From contig NZ_CP109994.1 of the NCBI RefSeq assembly GCF_025947065.1, positions 4,216,001-4,280,000 on the forward strand: DNA of 64,000 nucleotides, written 5' to 3'. Below, piece by piece: positions 1 through 7,409 of this stretch. The stretch is from Flavobacterium sp. N1736 (GTDB lineage: Bacteria > Bacteroidota > Bacteroidia > Flavobacteriales > Flavobacteriaceae). Both the position numbers and the translations under genes were made by a program. Every line of letters begins with the position of its first letter. The first letter of the stretch is position 1. The notes under the pieces are model-generated. The model saw only the letters and a list, made by a program, of their open reading frames with translations. It made no database searches and was not told where the DNA came from.

Positions 1-295
1 TCAAATTGGTAGTTGTCCATCCTGTTTTTGCAATTATCTTTAATGAAAAGCTTGTTTGCGGATAAATTGCTCTTAAACTCGAACTAAGCTGTTCCGGAAA
101 ACGACAGGTTTCGCAAACGCTTTGACCAATGGTGTAACTATCGCCCAATGCTAAATATTTGATTTTAGGCGCAATAGTTATTGATGTTGGAGGTTGAGAA
201 GGCGCAGAATTATCTGATGTTGTTTCATCAGAACTGCAGCTTAAAAGAAAAATTGAAATTATAACGGTAACTATTTGCTTGAATTGTGGCTTCAT
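1..295 (-). CDS. SGNH/GDSL-family hydrolase lipoprotein, 3' part cut by window edge
   Basis: N-terminal 98 residues of a secreted lipoprotein. A hydrophobic signal ends in the lipobox L-L-S-C (Cys20, the predicted lipid anchor). It is followed by a Ser/Thr/Pro-rich linker and the block-I motif L-G-D-S-Y of SGNH esterases, with Ser53 the expected nucleophile. A later K-T-G-W segment fits block II. The family hydrolyses ester bonds in lipids or acylated sugars, and the substrate cannot be told from this fragment. The catalytic Asp-His pair would lie beyond base 1. The start is the only ATG that gives a full signal peptide. Confidence 0.8.
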   Translation of the reverse strand, partial: MKPQFKQIVTVIISIFLLSCSSDETTSDNSAPSQPPTSITIAPKIKYLALGDSYTIGQSVCETCRFPEQLSSSLRAIYPQTSFSLKIIAKTGWTTTNL

Positions 296-358
296 AATTT
301 GTATAAATTAGAGGATTCATTCTAAACAAATAGTTACGTTAAATATGTTGTTTTGGTT

Positions 359-1141
359 TTATGCCATTTCTGTTTTCAACAGAATCTGTTCTTCAATAGC
401 ATTCCAAAGGCCTATTCGTTTTTCGAGAGCAAGAATCGAAACTTCTTCAACTTCTTTCCATTTTTGAGCGTCTTCTTCACATAAGTCAGAAATCATTCGC
501 ATCGCCATTGGTCCGTGTTCATCAGCATCAAGTTCAATATGTCTTTCAAAATAGTAAAGCAATTTGCTTAAATCAGTTTCAGGAAGATTTTTTTGAAAGT
601 TTTTCAGGATTTCGGTAAACATACTCGGAATTAAATCTTCTCTTCCAAAGGTAAAAGCAGCAGCAATTTCATGCGGTTTTCCTTGTTCGATAACTCTAAA
701 AGTAAAATCCAGAAAAGCCTTTACATCAGCATGCAATGGACTTTGTTTAATGGCAACAAAAATATTATGCAGCGAATGTACTTCAGATAAAAAATTATTG
801 ATTCCGTTTGTATCAGCACCGCAATCTACCATTGCTTCAAGATACATTTCGTAATGACTTTGTCTTCTTCCGTCGATTGATAAATCAGTTTCTTCGGCAA
901 GAACAATTTCGTTAATTAAATATCTGGTTTCAGGGTTTTTTGTAGCAAACCAAGGCGTTGTTGTACAGGTAAGTTTGGTTTGCAGGGCTTTCAATAGTGA
1001 CATAAAATCCCAAACGGCAAAAACGTGAGTTTCAAGAAAACTATGCAAATCGTCAATGCTTTGAATCTTATTGTATAAAGAATGTTGTAATAATTGATCT
1101 TTTTGAGGTTGAATGCTATTGTGTATAGTTTCAATATTCAT
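359..1141 (-). CDS. DUF3050 (haem-oxygenase-like fold) family protein
   Basis: About 260 residues of soluble, helical protein without signal peptide or membrane segment. The N-terminal pattern (HSLYNKIQ, then HVFAVWDFMSLLKALQ) and the later WF and HIELDADEHGP blocks are those I associate with DUF3050, whose members resemble haem-oxygenase/TenA helical bundles with conserved His and Glu/Asp residues. The reaction is unknown. An in-frame TTG lies 18 bases upstream, but it is part of a TATCTTTG -7 promoter element, so the ATG used here is preferred. It runs alone, separated from the upstream acyl-CoA dehydrogenase gene by that gene's terminator. Confidence 0.75.
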   Translation of the reverse strand: MNIETIHNSIQPQKDQLLQHSLYNKIQSIDDLHSFLETHVFAVWDFMSLLKALQTKLTCTTTPWFATKNPETRYLINEIVLAEETDLSIDGRRQSHYEMYLEAMVDCGADTNGINNFLSEVHSLHNIFVAIKQSPLHADVKAFLDFTFRVIEQGKPHEIAAAFTFGREDLIPSMFTEILKNFQKNLPETDLSKLLYYFERHIELDADEHGPMAMRMISDLCEEDAQKWKEVEEVSILALEKRIGLWNAIEEQILLKTEMA

Positions 1142-1156
1142 TTGTGGAATTTTTTG

Positions 1157-1164
1157 CAAAGATA
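1157..1164 (-). promoter_or_regulatory. -7 promoter element (TATCTTTG) for the DUF3050 gene
   Basis: Exact match to the Bacteroidota TAnnTTTG box, about 16 bases before the ATG and directly after the hairpin that ends the preceding gene. It overlaps the TTG that would give a longer reading frame. Confidence 0.65.
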
Positions 1165-1192
1165 AAAAGCTTCTTCGTAAGAAGAAGCTTTT
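1165..1192 (-). terminator. Rho-independent terminator after the acyl-CoA dehydrogenase gene
   Basis: A perfect 12-bp inverted repeat (AAAAGCTTCTTC and its complement) with a 4-base loop. On the minus strand the second arm runs directly into TTTTTATC. Confidence 0.75.
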
Positions 1193-1227
1193 CGCATTGT
1201 TTTTGTATATATTTTAATAATTTTATA

Positions 1228-2406
1228 CTATTTAAATGCCGAAATTCCAGTTACATCCATTCCTGTAATCAATAAATGAATGTCGTGAGTTCCTTCATAA
1301 GTAATCACACTTTCCAGGTTCATCATATGGCGCATGATCGAATATTCGCCTGTAATCCCCATTCCGCCCAACATTTGTCTGGCTTCACGTGCAATATGAA
1401 TTGCCATATCGACATTATTACGTTTTGCCATTGAGATTTGAGAAGTGGTTGCTTTTCCTTCGTTTCTTAAAACGCCTAAACGCCAGGTTAATAATTGCGC
1501 TTTTGTGATTTCGGTAATCATTTCTGCAAGTTTTTTCTGTTGTAGCTGCGTTCCTCCAATTGGTTTTCCAAACTGAATTCTTTCTTTAGCATAACGTAAA
1601 GCTGTATCGTAACAATCCATTGCTGCTCCAATTGCTCCCCAGGCAATTCCGTATCTGGCAGAATCTAAGCAGCCAAGCGGTGCTCCCAATCCTGATTTAT
1701 TTGGTAAAAGATTTTCTTTTGGAACTTTTACGTTATCAAAAATTAATTCGCCGGTTGATGATGCACGAAGCGACCATTTATTATGAGTTTCAGGAGTTGT
1801 AAAACCTTCCATTCCGCGTTCTACAATTAAACCGTGAATTCTTCCTTCTTCATTTTTTGCCCAAACTACAGCAATATCTGCAAATGGCGCATTCGAAATC
1901 CACATTTTGGCACCATTTAAAAGGTAATGATCTCCCATATCTTTAAAATTGGTAATCATACTTCCTGGATCTGAGCCATGATCCGGTTCTGTTAAACCAA
2001 AGCAGCCCATAAATTCACCGGTTGCCAGTTTTGGTAAATATTTCATTCGCTGTTCTTCGTTTCCATATTTCCAAATTGGATACATAACTAAAGAAGATTG
2101 TACAGATGAAGTCGATCTTACGCCAGAATCCCCGCGTTCAATTTCCTGCATAATTAAACCGTATGAAATTTGATCTAAACCGGCACCGCCATATTCTACT
2201 GGAATATAAGGGCCGAAACCGCCAATTTCGCCAAGTCCTTTTATAATTTGTTTAGGAAATTCTGCTTTTTGAGCATATTCTTCAATAATAGGAGAAACTT
2301 CTCGTTTAACCCACGCACGAGCAGATTCGCGAACTAATTTATGTTCGTCTGTCAATAAATCGTCAAGGTTGTAATAATCTGGAGCTTGAAATAAGTCTGG
2401 TTTCAT
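1228..2406 (-). CDS. gcdH: Acyl-CoA dehydrogenase, glutaryl-CoA dehydrogenase type
   Basis: 392 residues, full length for the acyl-CoA dehydrogenase family: helical N-terminal domain, beta domain with the FAD-binding FGLTEPDHGSDPG and KMWISNAPFAD stretches, and a C-terminal helical domain ending in a catalytic-base motif Y-E-G-T-H-D-I-H near residue 370. The EGTHD context, R-F-G-K-P-like IQFGKPIGGTQLQQKKLA and overall length best fit glutaryl-CoA dehydrogenase, which oxidises and decarboxylates glutaryl-CoA to crotonyl-CoA in lysine/tryptophan breakdown. It has no partner genes of that pathway nearby, so the exact substrate is inferred. Monocistronic: own promoter upstream and terminator downstream. 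Confidence 0.9.
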   Translation of the reverse strand: MKPDLFQAPDYYNLDDLLTDEHKLVRESARAWVKREVSPIIEEYAQKAEFPKQIIKGLGEIGGFGPYIPVEYGGAGLDQISYGLIMQEIERGDSGVRSTSSVQSSLVMYPIWKYGNEEQRMKYLPKLATGEFMGCFGLTEPDHGSDPGSMITNFKDMGDHYLLNGAKMWISNAPFADIAVVWAKNEEGRIHGLIVERGMEGFTTPETHNKWSLRASSTGELIFDNVKVPKENLLPNKSGLGAPLGCLDSARYGIAWGAIGAAMDCYDTALRYAKERIQFGKPIGGTQLQQKKLAEMITEITKAQLLTWRLGVLRNEGKATTSQISMAKRNNVDMAIHIAREARQMLGGMGITGEYSIMRHMMNLESVITYEGTHDIHLLITGMDVTGISAFK

Positions 2407-2427
2407 TTTTTGGTAATTTTACAAAAA

Positions 2428-2454
2428 CAAATTTACGCAATAAAAATATAACAA
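2428..2454 (-). promoter_or_regulatory. Promoter for gcdH (TTG-N16-TAAATTTG)
   Basis: A -7 box TAAATTTG with a -33 TTG 16 bases further upstream. The -33 region lies in the 11-bp inverted repeat at 2446-2475. Confidence 0.6.
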
Positions 2455-2475
2455 AATGCATTTGTTTTGTTATAT
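2446..2475. repeat. Perfect 11-bp inverted repeat in the gcdH promoter region
   Basis: ATATAACAAAA, an 8-base loop, then the exact complement. It covers the -33 region of the gcdH promoter, so it could be an operator. It is not followed by a clear T-tract that would make it a good terminator. Confidence 0.5.
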
Positions 2476-2545
2476 TTTTTTACAGCTAAAATAAAATTAA
2501 TAGGAATTTGGCAAATTAAATGTAGTTATTTGAAAATTTAAGCAC

Positions 2546-2553
2546 TATTTTTG
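2546..2553 (+). promoter_or_regulatory. -7 promoter element (TATTTTTG) for the TPR/AraC regulator
   Basis: Exact TAnnTTTG match about 20 bases before the start codon. Confidence 0.55.
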
Positions 2554-2572
2554 AATTCCAAAAACATAATAA

Positions 2573-4324
2573 ATGAGGCTGATCATCTCTTTTTTACTTT
2601 TTCTTGTTCTCAATATTACTTTTGCTCAGCAAAAGAAAGAATTAACAGAACAGGAATACTTAGTCTTGCAGGATAAAATTCGGCTATATACAAACAAAAA
2701 TGTAGACAGCTCTTTTATGTATGCACATATAATGGAGAAGTCAAATAATAATAAACATATGGCTTTTGCCAATGTTGCACTTTCATATTTATATCAATTA
2801 AAAGATAACGTCTCAAAATCTAAAGAAAAATATCTTTTGGCATTTAATTATCTGGACAAAATGCCTGAATCAACAGATAAAATACGTCTTAAATCATATC
2901 TATATAATTACGGAGGTTTAATAGAATATAAAAGAGGTAATTACAGTAAAGCACTTGAAAATTATCAGCAGGGAATGAAGCTTTCTTTGCAAATAGATGA
3001 TATTATTCAGATTGTAAAATTTAAGGGAAACATTGCATTTGTTAACGAAGCAGTGGGCAATTATCAATTGGCAATTAAAAATTTACGACAACTTGATGCC
3101 GTAGTAGATCAAAACGAAAACCTTTATACCAAGGAACAGTTTAATACAATAAAAAGTAATAATAACATTACTTTAGGCAGTTCATATGAGAGCAGTTATA
3201 TGAAAAATCAAGACAAAAAATATTTGCTGGATTCTGCAGCCTATTTTTATAAAAAAACACTTTCATACTCACAAAATATTCCGGTCAATAAAATAGGTGC
3301 TAAAACCAGTTTGGGTAATGTTTATTACTTGAAAAAGGACATTAAAAATGCTGAAAAAACGTATTATGATATTATATTTATTGCTAAACAAAATAATATC
3401 AAAAAGGCATTTATGGTTGCCAATTATAATTTAGGTAATTTATATTACGAAACAAAAAAATATGATAAGGCACTTGTTTTTTTAAAAAGAGTAGATTCCA
3501 TTTCTCAAGTCGATAAAAGTAAAGATGAAAGTTTTTTAAAGTCAAATTACTATTTGGCCAAAATTTACAATATAAAGAAAGACCCGGAATTAGCTTATAA
3601 ATACTCTAAAATTTATTTGGATAATTATGAAAAATCAGAAGCTAAATTAAGCAACGAGGCATTAGAGGTTAATTATAAGCTTGGAACAGGAGATTTAAGT
3701 GATGAAATGATTACCATTCAGAAAAAGTTTGAAAACGAAGTATTATTAAACAAGGCATTAAAAGTATTTTATGTTTTATTGGTAATTGGAATCATATTTT
3801 TACTGATAAAAAATATAAGAGACAAAAATAAAGCGCATAAAAAAATGAATGCTTTAATTGAGGAGTTTAAAGCAAATTTAGAAAAGAAAAATGAGCCTCA
3901 GCCTGAAATTCTTGTACTTGAACTTGAACCGGAAGAAGAAATTCAGCTTAAAAAAGAAAATGTCAATTTAAGTATTGATGAAGCTAAAGAGAATAAAATT
4001 GTTGAAAAATTACTGGCTTTAGAAAATAAGTTGGAATACTTAAATGCTGATTTTACATTGCAATATGTTGCCAAAAAAATAAAAACCAATACAACTTATT
4101 TATCTTATGTTGTAAATAAACGATTTGGAAAATCGTTTGGAGAATATTCAAACGAGCTTAAAATTAATTATGTTATCAATGAAATGATTACCAATCACAT
4201 GTATCGTAAATATTCTACTCAGGCTATTGCAGAAAGTGTAGGGTTTAAAAACGCGGTATCTTTTGCTAAATCATTTCGCAAAAGAACTGGAGTATCTCCA
4301 GCTCAGTTTGCGAGTAATATTTGA
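2573..4324 (+). CDS. Membrane-anchored TPR/AraC-type transcriptional regulator
   Basis: 583 residues in three parts: a signal-like hydrophobic N terminus ending in F-A-Q, a periplasmic TPR array (about 30-385, with pairs such as Y-K-R-G-N-Y-S-K-A and Y-Y-E-T-K-K-Y-D-K-A-L), one membrane segment near 397-413, then a coiled-coil linker and a C-terminal AraC helix-turn-helix domain (about 480-583, ending S-F-R-K-R-T-G-V-S-P-A-Q-F). Such Bacteroidota proteins sense something outside the inner membrane and bind DNA through the cytoplasmic HTH. It lies next to the double-glycine peptide cluster and is a reasonable candidate regulator for it, but only adjacency supports that. Confidence 0.85.
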   Translation: MRLIISFLLFLVLNITFAQQKKELTEQEYLVLQDKIRLYTNKNVDSSFMYAHIMEKSNNNKHMAFANVALSYLYQLKDNVSKSKEKYLLAFNYLDKMPESTDKIRLKSYLYNYGGLIEYKRGNYSKALENYQQGMKLSLQIDDIIQIVKFKGNIAFVNEAVGNYQLAIKNLRQLDAVVDQNENLYTKEQFNTIKSNNNITLGSSYESSYMKNQDKKYLLDSAAYFYKKTLSYSQNIPVNKIGAKTSLGNVYYLKKDIKNAEKTYYDIIFIAKQNNIKKAFMVANYNLGNLYYETKKYDKALVFLKRVDSISQVDKSKDESFLKSNYYLAKIYNIKKDPELAYKYSKIYLDNYEKSEAKLSNEALEVNYKLGTGDLSDEMITIQKKFENEVLLNKALKVFYVLLVIGIIFLLIKNIRDKNKAHKKMNALIEEFKANLEKKNEPQPEILVLELEPEEEIQLKKENVNLSIDEAKENKIVEKLLALENKLEYLNADFTLQYVAKKIKTNTTYLSYVVNKRFGKSFGEYSNELKINYVINEMITNHMYRKYSTQAIAESVGFKNAVSFAKSFRKRTGVSPAQFASNI

Positions 4325-4339
4325 TCTTAGTTTAAAGAT

Positions 4340-4522
4340 TTAAGTATTTCCACGAATATCTTTTACTTGATTTGGATCTACGGTTGTCACTTCTCCATTA
4401 TCTCCTACTTGATTTGGATCTATGGTTGTCACTTCTCCATCGCCTCCTTTGATTGCTTTTTTCTGACCATTAGATATTTTTTCCAGCTCAAAATCTTCGA
4501 ATTTTAATTTTTTGTTTGCCAT
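4340..4522 (-). CDS. Double-glycine leader peptide with an internal duplicated core
   Basis: 60 residues. Residues 1-27 are a leader of the kind cut by C39 peptidases: hydrophobic/acidic heptads (LKFEDFELEKIS) then A-I-K-G-G. The 33-residue core has no cysteine and consists mainly of two copies of GEVTT(I/V)DPNQV, repeated with a 42-base period. It is probably co-transcribed with the other minus-strand precursor, 61 bases upstream. The core has no bacteriocin feature I recognise, so it may be a signal, a structural peptide or a toxin. I infer export through the C39 ABC transporter encoded 3.4 kb away. Confidence 0.7.
   Translation of the reverse strand: MANKKLKFEDFELEKISNGQKKAIKGGDGEVTTIDPNQVGDNGEVTTVDPNQVKDIRGNT
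4364..4440. repeat. Two 35-base tandem copies, period 42, inside a peptide gene
   Basis: Units at 4364-4398 and 4406-4440 differ at one base (4381 versus 4423). Each encodes GEVTT(I/V)DPNQV. The near identity at DNA level points to recent duplication. Confidence 0.9.
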
Positions 4523-4583
4523 TATTTTATGTTTTGTATATTTTATATTTATTTAATCATTTAGATTTATTTCTTGTAATTTT

Positions 4584-4724
4584 TCATGGAGTTCCACCAG
4601 TTACAACTCCTTTAATTGGATCACCAGGACCTTGTGGTTCATCTCCTCCACGAACTGTTTTTTGTTGTTTTTTTGTCAATTTTTCTCCTGCAAAATCTTC
4701 TAATTTTAATGTCGTACTTGTCAT
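4584..4724 (-). CDS. Short double-glycine leader peptide precursor
   Basis: 46 residues: leader LKLEDFAGEKLTKKQQKTV-R-G-G (cut expected after Gly27) and a 19-residue Gly/Pro-rich core starting DEPQGPGDP with no cysteine. The leader closely matches that of the neighbouring minus-strand precursor (L-K-x-E-D-F at the same position). An in-frame ATG 42 bases upstream would add 14 residues, but it overlaps the likely -7 box (TAGTTTTG), so the internal ATG is used. First gene of a two-gene minus-strand unit. Confidence 0.7.
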   Translation of the reverse strand: MTSTTLKLEDFAGEKLTKKQQKTVRGGDEPQGPGDPIKGVVTGGTP

Positions 4725-4753
4725 GTTTTTACGTGTTATGGTTATTGATATTT

Positions 4754-4761
4754 CAAAACTA
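4754..4761 (-). promoter_or_regulatory. -7 promoter element (TAGTTTTG) for the minus-strand peptide pair
   Basis: Exact TAnnTTTG match 30 bases before the ATG at 4724. No convincing -33 TTG was found. Confidence 0.5.
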
Positions 4762-4984
4762 GACAAAAAGCAAAACGCTTAATCGAAAATGAGCTTTTGG
4801 AGAATTTTAGCAACATAAATTTAGCATAATTATTTGATATACAAGGCATTGAACGATTTATTCAGACTGATATAATTTATAAATTGTATGTAGTATAATT
4901 AATAAAATGTGTGCCTTTGATGATTTTTTTCCAATAAAAACATCAATATTTGCATTGTCATTACGATTTAAAAGGCAAAAAAAC

Positions 4985-6538
4985 ATGTTAAAATTAGTAC
5001 AGAAATTTCTTCAAATTAATAAATACTCGGAGGTAAAAAATGAGTTTAAGGATCTGTTTCTTTCTCATCCAAATTATCCAAGTTTATTTGCAATAACAGA
5101 CTCATTAGATTTGTTGTCTGTGGAGAATGCCGCTGTAAGAGTTTCGAAAGAACAAATTGAAAATTTACCATCTAATTTCCTTGCTTATTTTAAAGATGAA
5201 CTTACTTTGGTAGAAAGAGCAAAAGATTTTGTTCGAATAGATACTATTAAAAAAGGAATTCAAAAAATATCGTATGATAATTTTCTTTTAGACTGGAATG
5301 GGGTAATTGTTGCAATTGAACCAAATAATGTAGTTGGAAGAGAAAATTTTAAAAATGAGTATAAAGACGTAAAATATTATTTGCCCTTATTTGTTTTAGC
5401 CGGATTTTCATTTTTCTATAATAGTTATAATGCATTTAGTCTTGTGTTTTTGATTACATCAATATTAGGATTAATTATTAGTGTATTTATTGTTCAGGAA
5501 AAATTAGGTTTTAAAACCAATATTATTTCGAAGTTTTGCAATTTAACTGCAAATACTTCTTGTAGTTCGGTTGTTAATTTTGATAGCAATACTAAAAGAT
5601 GGATTAATTTTTCAGATTTGCCTTTGGTTTTCTTTGGATCATCTTTCCTTGCTATTTTGTTGAGACCTTTAGATTCCGCAATTTTTATAGGATTTTTAAG
5701 TTTATTGGCTATTCCTATTATAGTGACATCAATTTGGATACAAAAATTTGAAATTCAAAAATGGTGTGTAATGTGTCTGGCAGTTTCATTTCTGATTTTT
5801 ACACAAAGTATTGTTTGGTTTGCATCAGATTTGTTTACACTAAGTTTTAGCTTACCAACGATATTGCCATTTTTATTTTCATTGGTTCTTTTAACTTCTA
5901 CTTGGTTGGTAATAAAACCGGTTGTAAAAAATATATTGAATAGTGATACTAATGTAAAGGAACTTAAAAAATTTAAAAGAAATTATTCACTTTTGAATTT
6001 CTTATCAAAAAAAATCCCTCATAATGAAGGACTTGAAGATTTAAGAGGTTTACATTTTGGAAATAGAAATGCTGCAATTAAGTTATCGATAGTTTTGAGT
6101 CCGAGTTGTGGACATTGTCATAAAACATTTCAGGAAGCATTTGACTTGGTTTTGAGATTTCCGGACAAAATTTTTCTGAACATATTATTTAATGTTAATC
6201 CGGAAAATGTTGAGAATCCATATAAAATTGTTGTCGAAAGACTTTTAAGCATAAACAGAGCTACACCGGGAAAAATTGTAGAAGCGATTTCAGACTGGCA
6301 TATTAAAAAAATAGGTCTTAAAAAATGGTTGAAAAAATGGCATACTGAACCAGTTAGCATGATGATCAATCAGGAAATACAAAAACAATACGAGTGGTGT
6401 TCTAAAAACAATTTTAATTATACACCGGTTAAAATTGTAAATGAAAAATTATTTCCAAACGAATATGAGCTGCATGAATTAAGATACTTCTTGAATGATT
6501 TTGTTGAAGAAGTAGAAGTTTTAGAAAAGATAGCTTAA
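4985..6538 (+). CDS. C39-like / vitamin K epoxide reductase / thioredoxin fusion membrane protein
   Basis: 517 residues. Domain order: a degenerate C39-peptidase-like domain (about 1-120, no catalytic Cys; HPNYPSLFAITDSL and WNGVIVAIEP are visible); a VKOR-type membrane domain (about 130-310) with loop cysteines Cys185 and Cys193 and the redox pair W-C-V-M-C (Cys261, Cys264); a C-terminal thioredoxin-like domain with C-G-H-C (Cys375, Cys378). The VKOR family oxidises thioredoxin-fold partners using quinone, making disulfides outside the cytoplasm. The C39-like domain may hold double-glycine leaders. It is followed 39 bases later by Cys-rich leader peptides, the likely substrates. A longer start at 4907 is possible; this ATG begins the recognisable domain. 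Confidence 0.8.
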   Translation: MLKLVQKFLQINKYSEVKNEFKDLFLSHPNYPSLFAITDSLDLLSVENAAVRVSKEQIENLPSNFLAYFKDELTLVERAKDFVRIDTIKKGIQKISYDNFLLDWNGVIVAIEPNNVVGRENFKNEYKDVKYYLPLFVLAGFSFFYNSYNAFSLVFLITSILGLIISVFIVQEKLGFKTNIISKFCNLTANTSCSSVVNFDSNTKRWINFSDLPLVFFGSSFLAILLRPLDSAIFIGFLSLLAIPIIVTSIWIQKFEIQKWCVMCLAVSFLIFTQSIVWFASDLFTLSFSLPTILPFLFSLVLLTSTWLVIKPVVKNILNSDTNVKELKKFKRNYSLLNFLSKKIPHNEGLEDLRGLHFGNRNAAIKLSIVLSPSCGHCHKTFQEAFDLVLRFPDKIFLNILFNVNPENVENPYKIVVERLLSINRATPGKIVEAISDWHIKKIGLKKWLKKWHTEPVSMMINQEIQKQYEWCSKNNFNYTPVKIVNEKLFPNEYELHELRYFLNDFVEEVEVLEKIA

Positions 6539-6577
6539 AATTGAAAACAAAAAACAAGTAACTATAAAACCATTATT

Positions 6578-6823
6578 ATGTTAAAAAATATTATAAATCT
6601 GGAAGGAGTTCTAAAGTTAAGTAAAAACGAACAAAAGAACATTTTTGGAGGATTACCAGTTCAGCCGGCTAATTGTTCATGTTTTTGCATGAACGGAACC
6701 AGAAAAGTCGATGCATATTGTTATGCATTATGTCCAGGCGGGTCGCTTCCTGGAATATCAGAAGGCAGCACTGGAAATTGCAACTATCCTTTTCCCTTTC
6801 CTCCAGGACCTGGAATAGAATAA
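6578..6823 (+). CDS. Cys-rich double-glycine leader peptide (six core cysteines)
   Basis: 81 residues: 25-residue leader (NLEGVLKLSKNEQKNIF-G-G) and a 56-residue core with six cysteines (N-C-S-C-F-C, Y-C-Y-A-L-C and N-C), Gly-rich in the middle and Pro/Phe-rich at the C terminus (PFPFPPGPG). The even Cys count fits up to three disulfides. It directly follows the VKOR/thioredoxin gene, with no promoter seen between them, so co-transcription is likely. I do not recognise the mature peptide; a bacteriocin or a signalling peptide are both possible. Confidence 0.8.
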   Translation: MLKNIINLEGVLKLSKNEQKNIFGGLPVQPANCSCFCMNGTRKVDAYCYALCPGGSLPGISEGSTGNCNYPFPFPPGPGIE

Positions 6824-6839
6824 TATAAAAAAATAAAAT

Positions 6840-7031
6840 ATGTTAAAGAAAATTTTAAACCTAGAAAGCGCTCAAAAAATAACCAAAATGGAGCAAAAAA
6901 CAATGCAGGGAGGAATTCCAGAATGTTGGGTTTATGCAATCGAAGCGGGATGTGTATTAATATCAATTGGTGAAACGTGTCCTTTCGATACGAAATTTGG
7001 TTTTTGCGATACAAACCGGGTTTGCTGCTAA
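6840..7031 (+). CDS. Cys-rich double-glycine leader peptide (six core cysteines, C-terminal CC)
   Basis: 63 residues: leader NLESAQKITKMEQKTMQ-G-G cut after Gly25, and a 38-residue core with six cysteines ending R-V-C-C. The leader resembles the preceding peptide's (MLKxILNLE), while the core is unrelated, as in families that diversify cores behind a common leader. It starts 16 bases after the previous stop, so it belongs to the same unit. The core has a hydrophobic stretch (WVYAIEAGCVLISIG) that might reach a membrane. Function unknown. Confidence 0.8.
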   Translation: MLKKILNLESAQKITKMEQKTMQGGIPECWVYAIEAGCVLISIGETCPFDTKFGFCDTNRVCC

Positions 7032-7098
7032 TTTTCTTAAACTTAAAAATAAACAAGTAATAACAATACAGCCTTATTAGAATTTAGTCATGTTTTTT

Positions 7099-7106
7099 TT
7101 AATTTG
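7099..7106 (+). promoter_or_regulatory. Near-consensus -7 box (TTAATTTG) before the structured RNA
   Basis: Seven of eight match to TAnnTTTG. It would start transcription near 7110-7114, at the foot of the first hairpin of the RNA candidate. No clear -33 element is visible. Confidence 0.35.
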
Positions 7107-7108
7107 TA

Positions 7109-7302
7109 GGCGCTCGATCGTGGAACATTGAGCAAATATCCCCACATTGATGATTGGTGTCGGGATTCTCAGGAAAGGTGGTCACTGAGTTGGTTTTAAT
7201 TGGTTAGGGCTAACCAGTGCCATATCCTAGAGAAATTGTATTACTAAATTTTACACTTTTTTAGATATTAAACAGAGAGAAATTATTCTCTCTGTTTTTT
7301 TT
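7109..7302 (+). ncRNA. Candidate structured RNA with its own terminator
   Basis: A stretch with no convincing reading frame, richer in G and C than its surroundings, that folds into successive helices. Helix 1: 7112-7118 with 7127-7133 (7 bp, one G-U). Helix 2: 7140-7146 with 7158-7164 (one mismatch). Helix 3: 7166-7174 with 7225-7234 (9 bp, one bulged A). Nested helix 4: 7179-7187 with 7215-7222 (8 bp, one bulge). Internal hairpin: 7202-7206 with 7211-7215. It ends in a perfect terminator. It could be an independent small RNA or the 3' end of the peptide transcript. I do not recognise a named family; the Rfam Flavo-1 motif is one to compare. Confidence 0.5.
7271..7302 (+). terminator. Strong Rho-independent terminator
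   Basis: A perfect 11-bp stem (AACAGAGAGAA and complement), a 4-base loop and six or more T residues. It ends the structured RNA or the upstream peptide operon. Confidence 0.85.
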
Positions 7303-7409
7303 AGAACAATATTGACAGTTGTCTGAATTATATTAATAAAAAAGAGGCAGAAACTTCAACTGTCTTAAAATGATTGAAGTGCTAATCAAAAACCATAAAA
7401 CAATTAAAA

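Noticed and set aside
7111-7197. Short open frame through the structured RNA region
   Set aside because: It has no start codon or double-glycine leader in frame, and the nearby ATG frame ends after 13 codons. The base-paired structure explains the sequence better.
7217-7222. GTGCCA, the complement of a sigma-54 TGGCAC box
   Set aside because: On the minus strand no TTGC-like -12 element follows at the required spacing, and the bases are explained by helix 4 of the RNA candidate.
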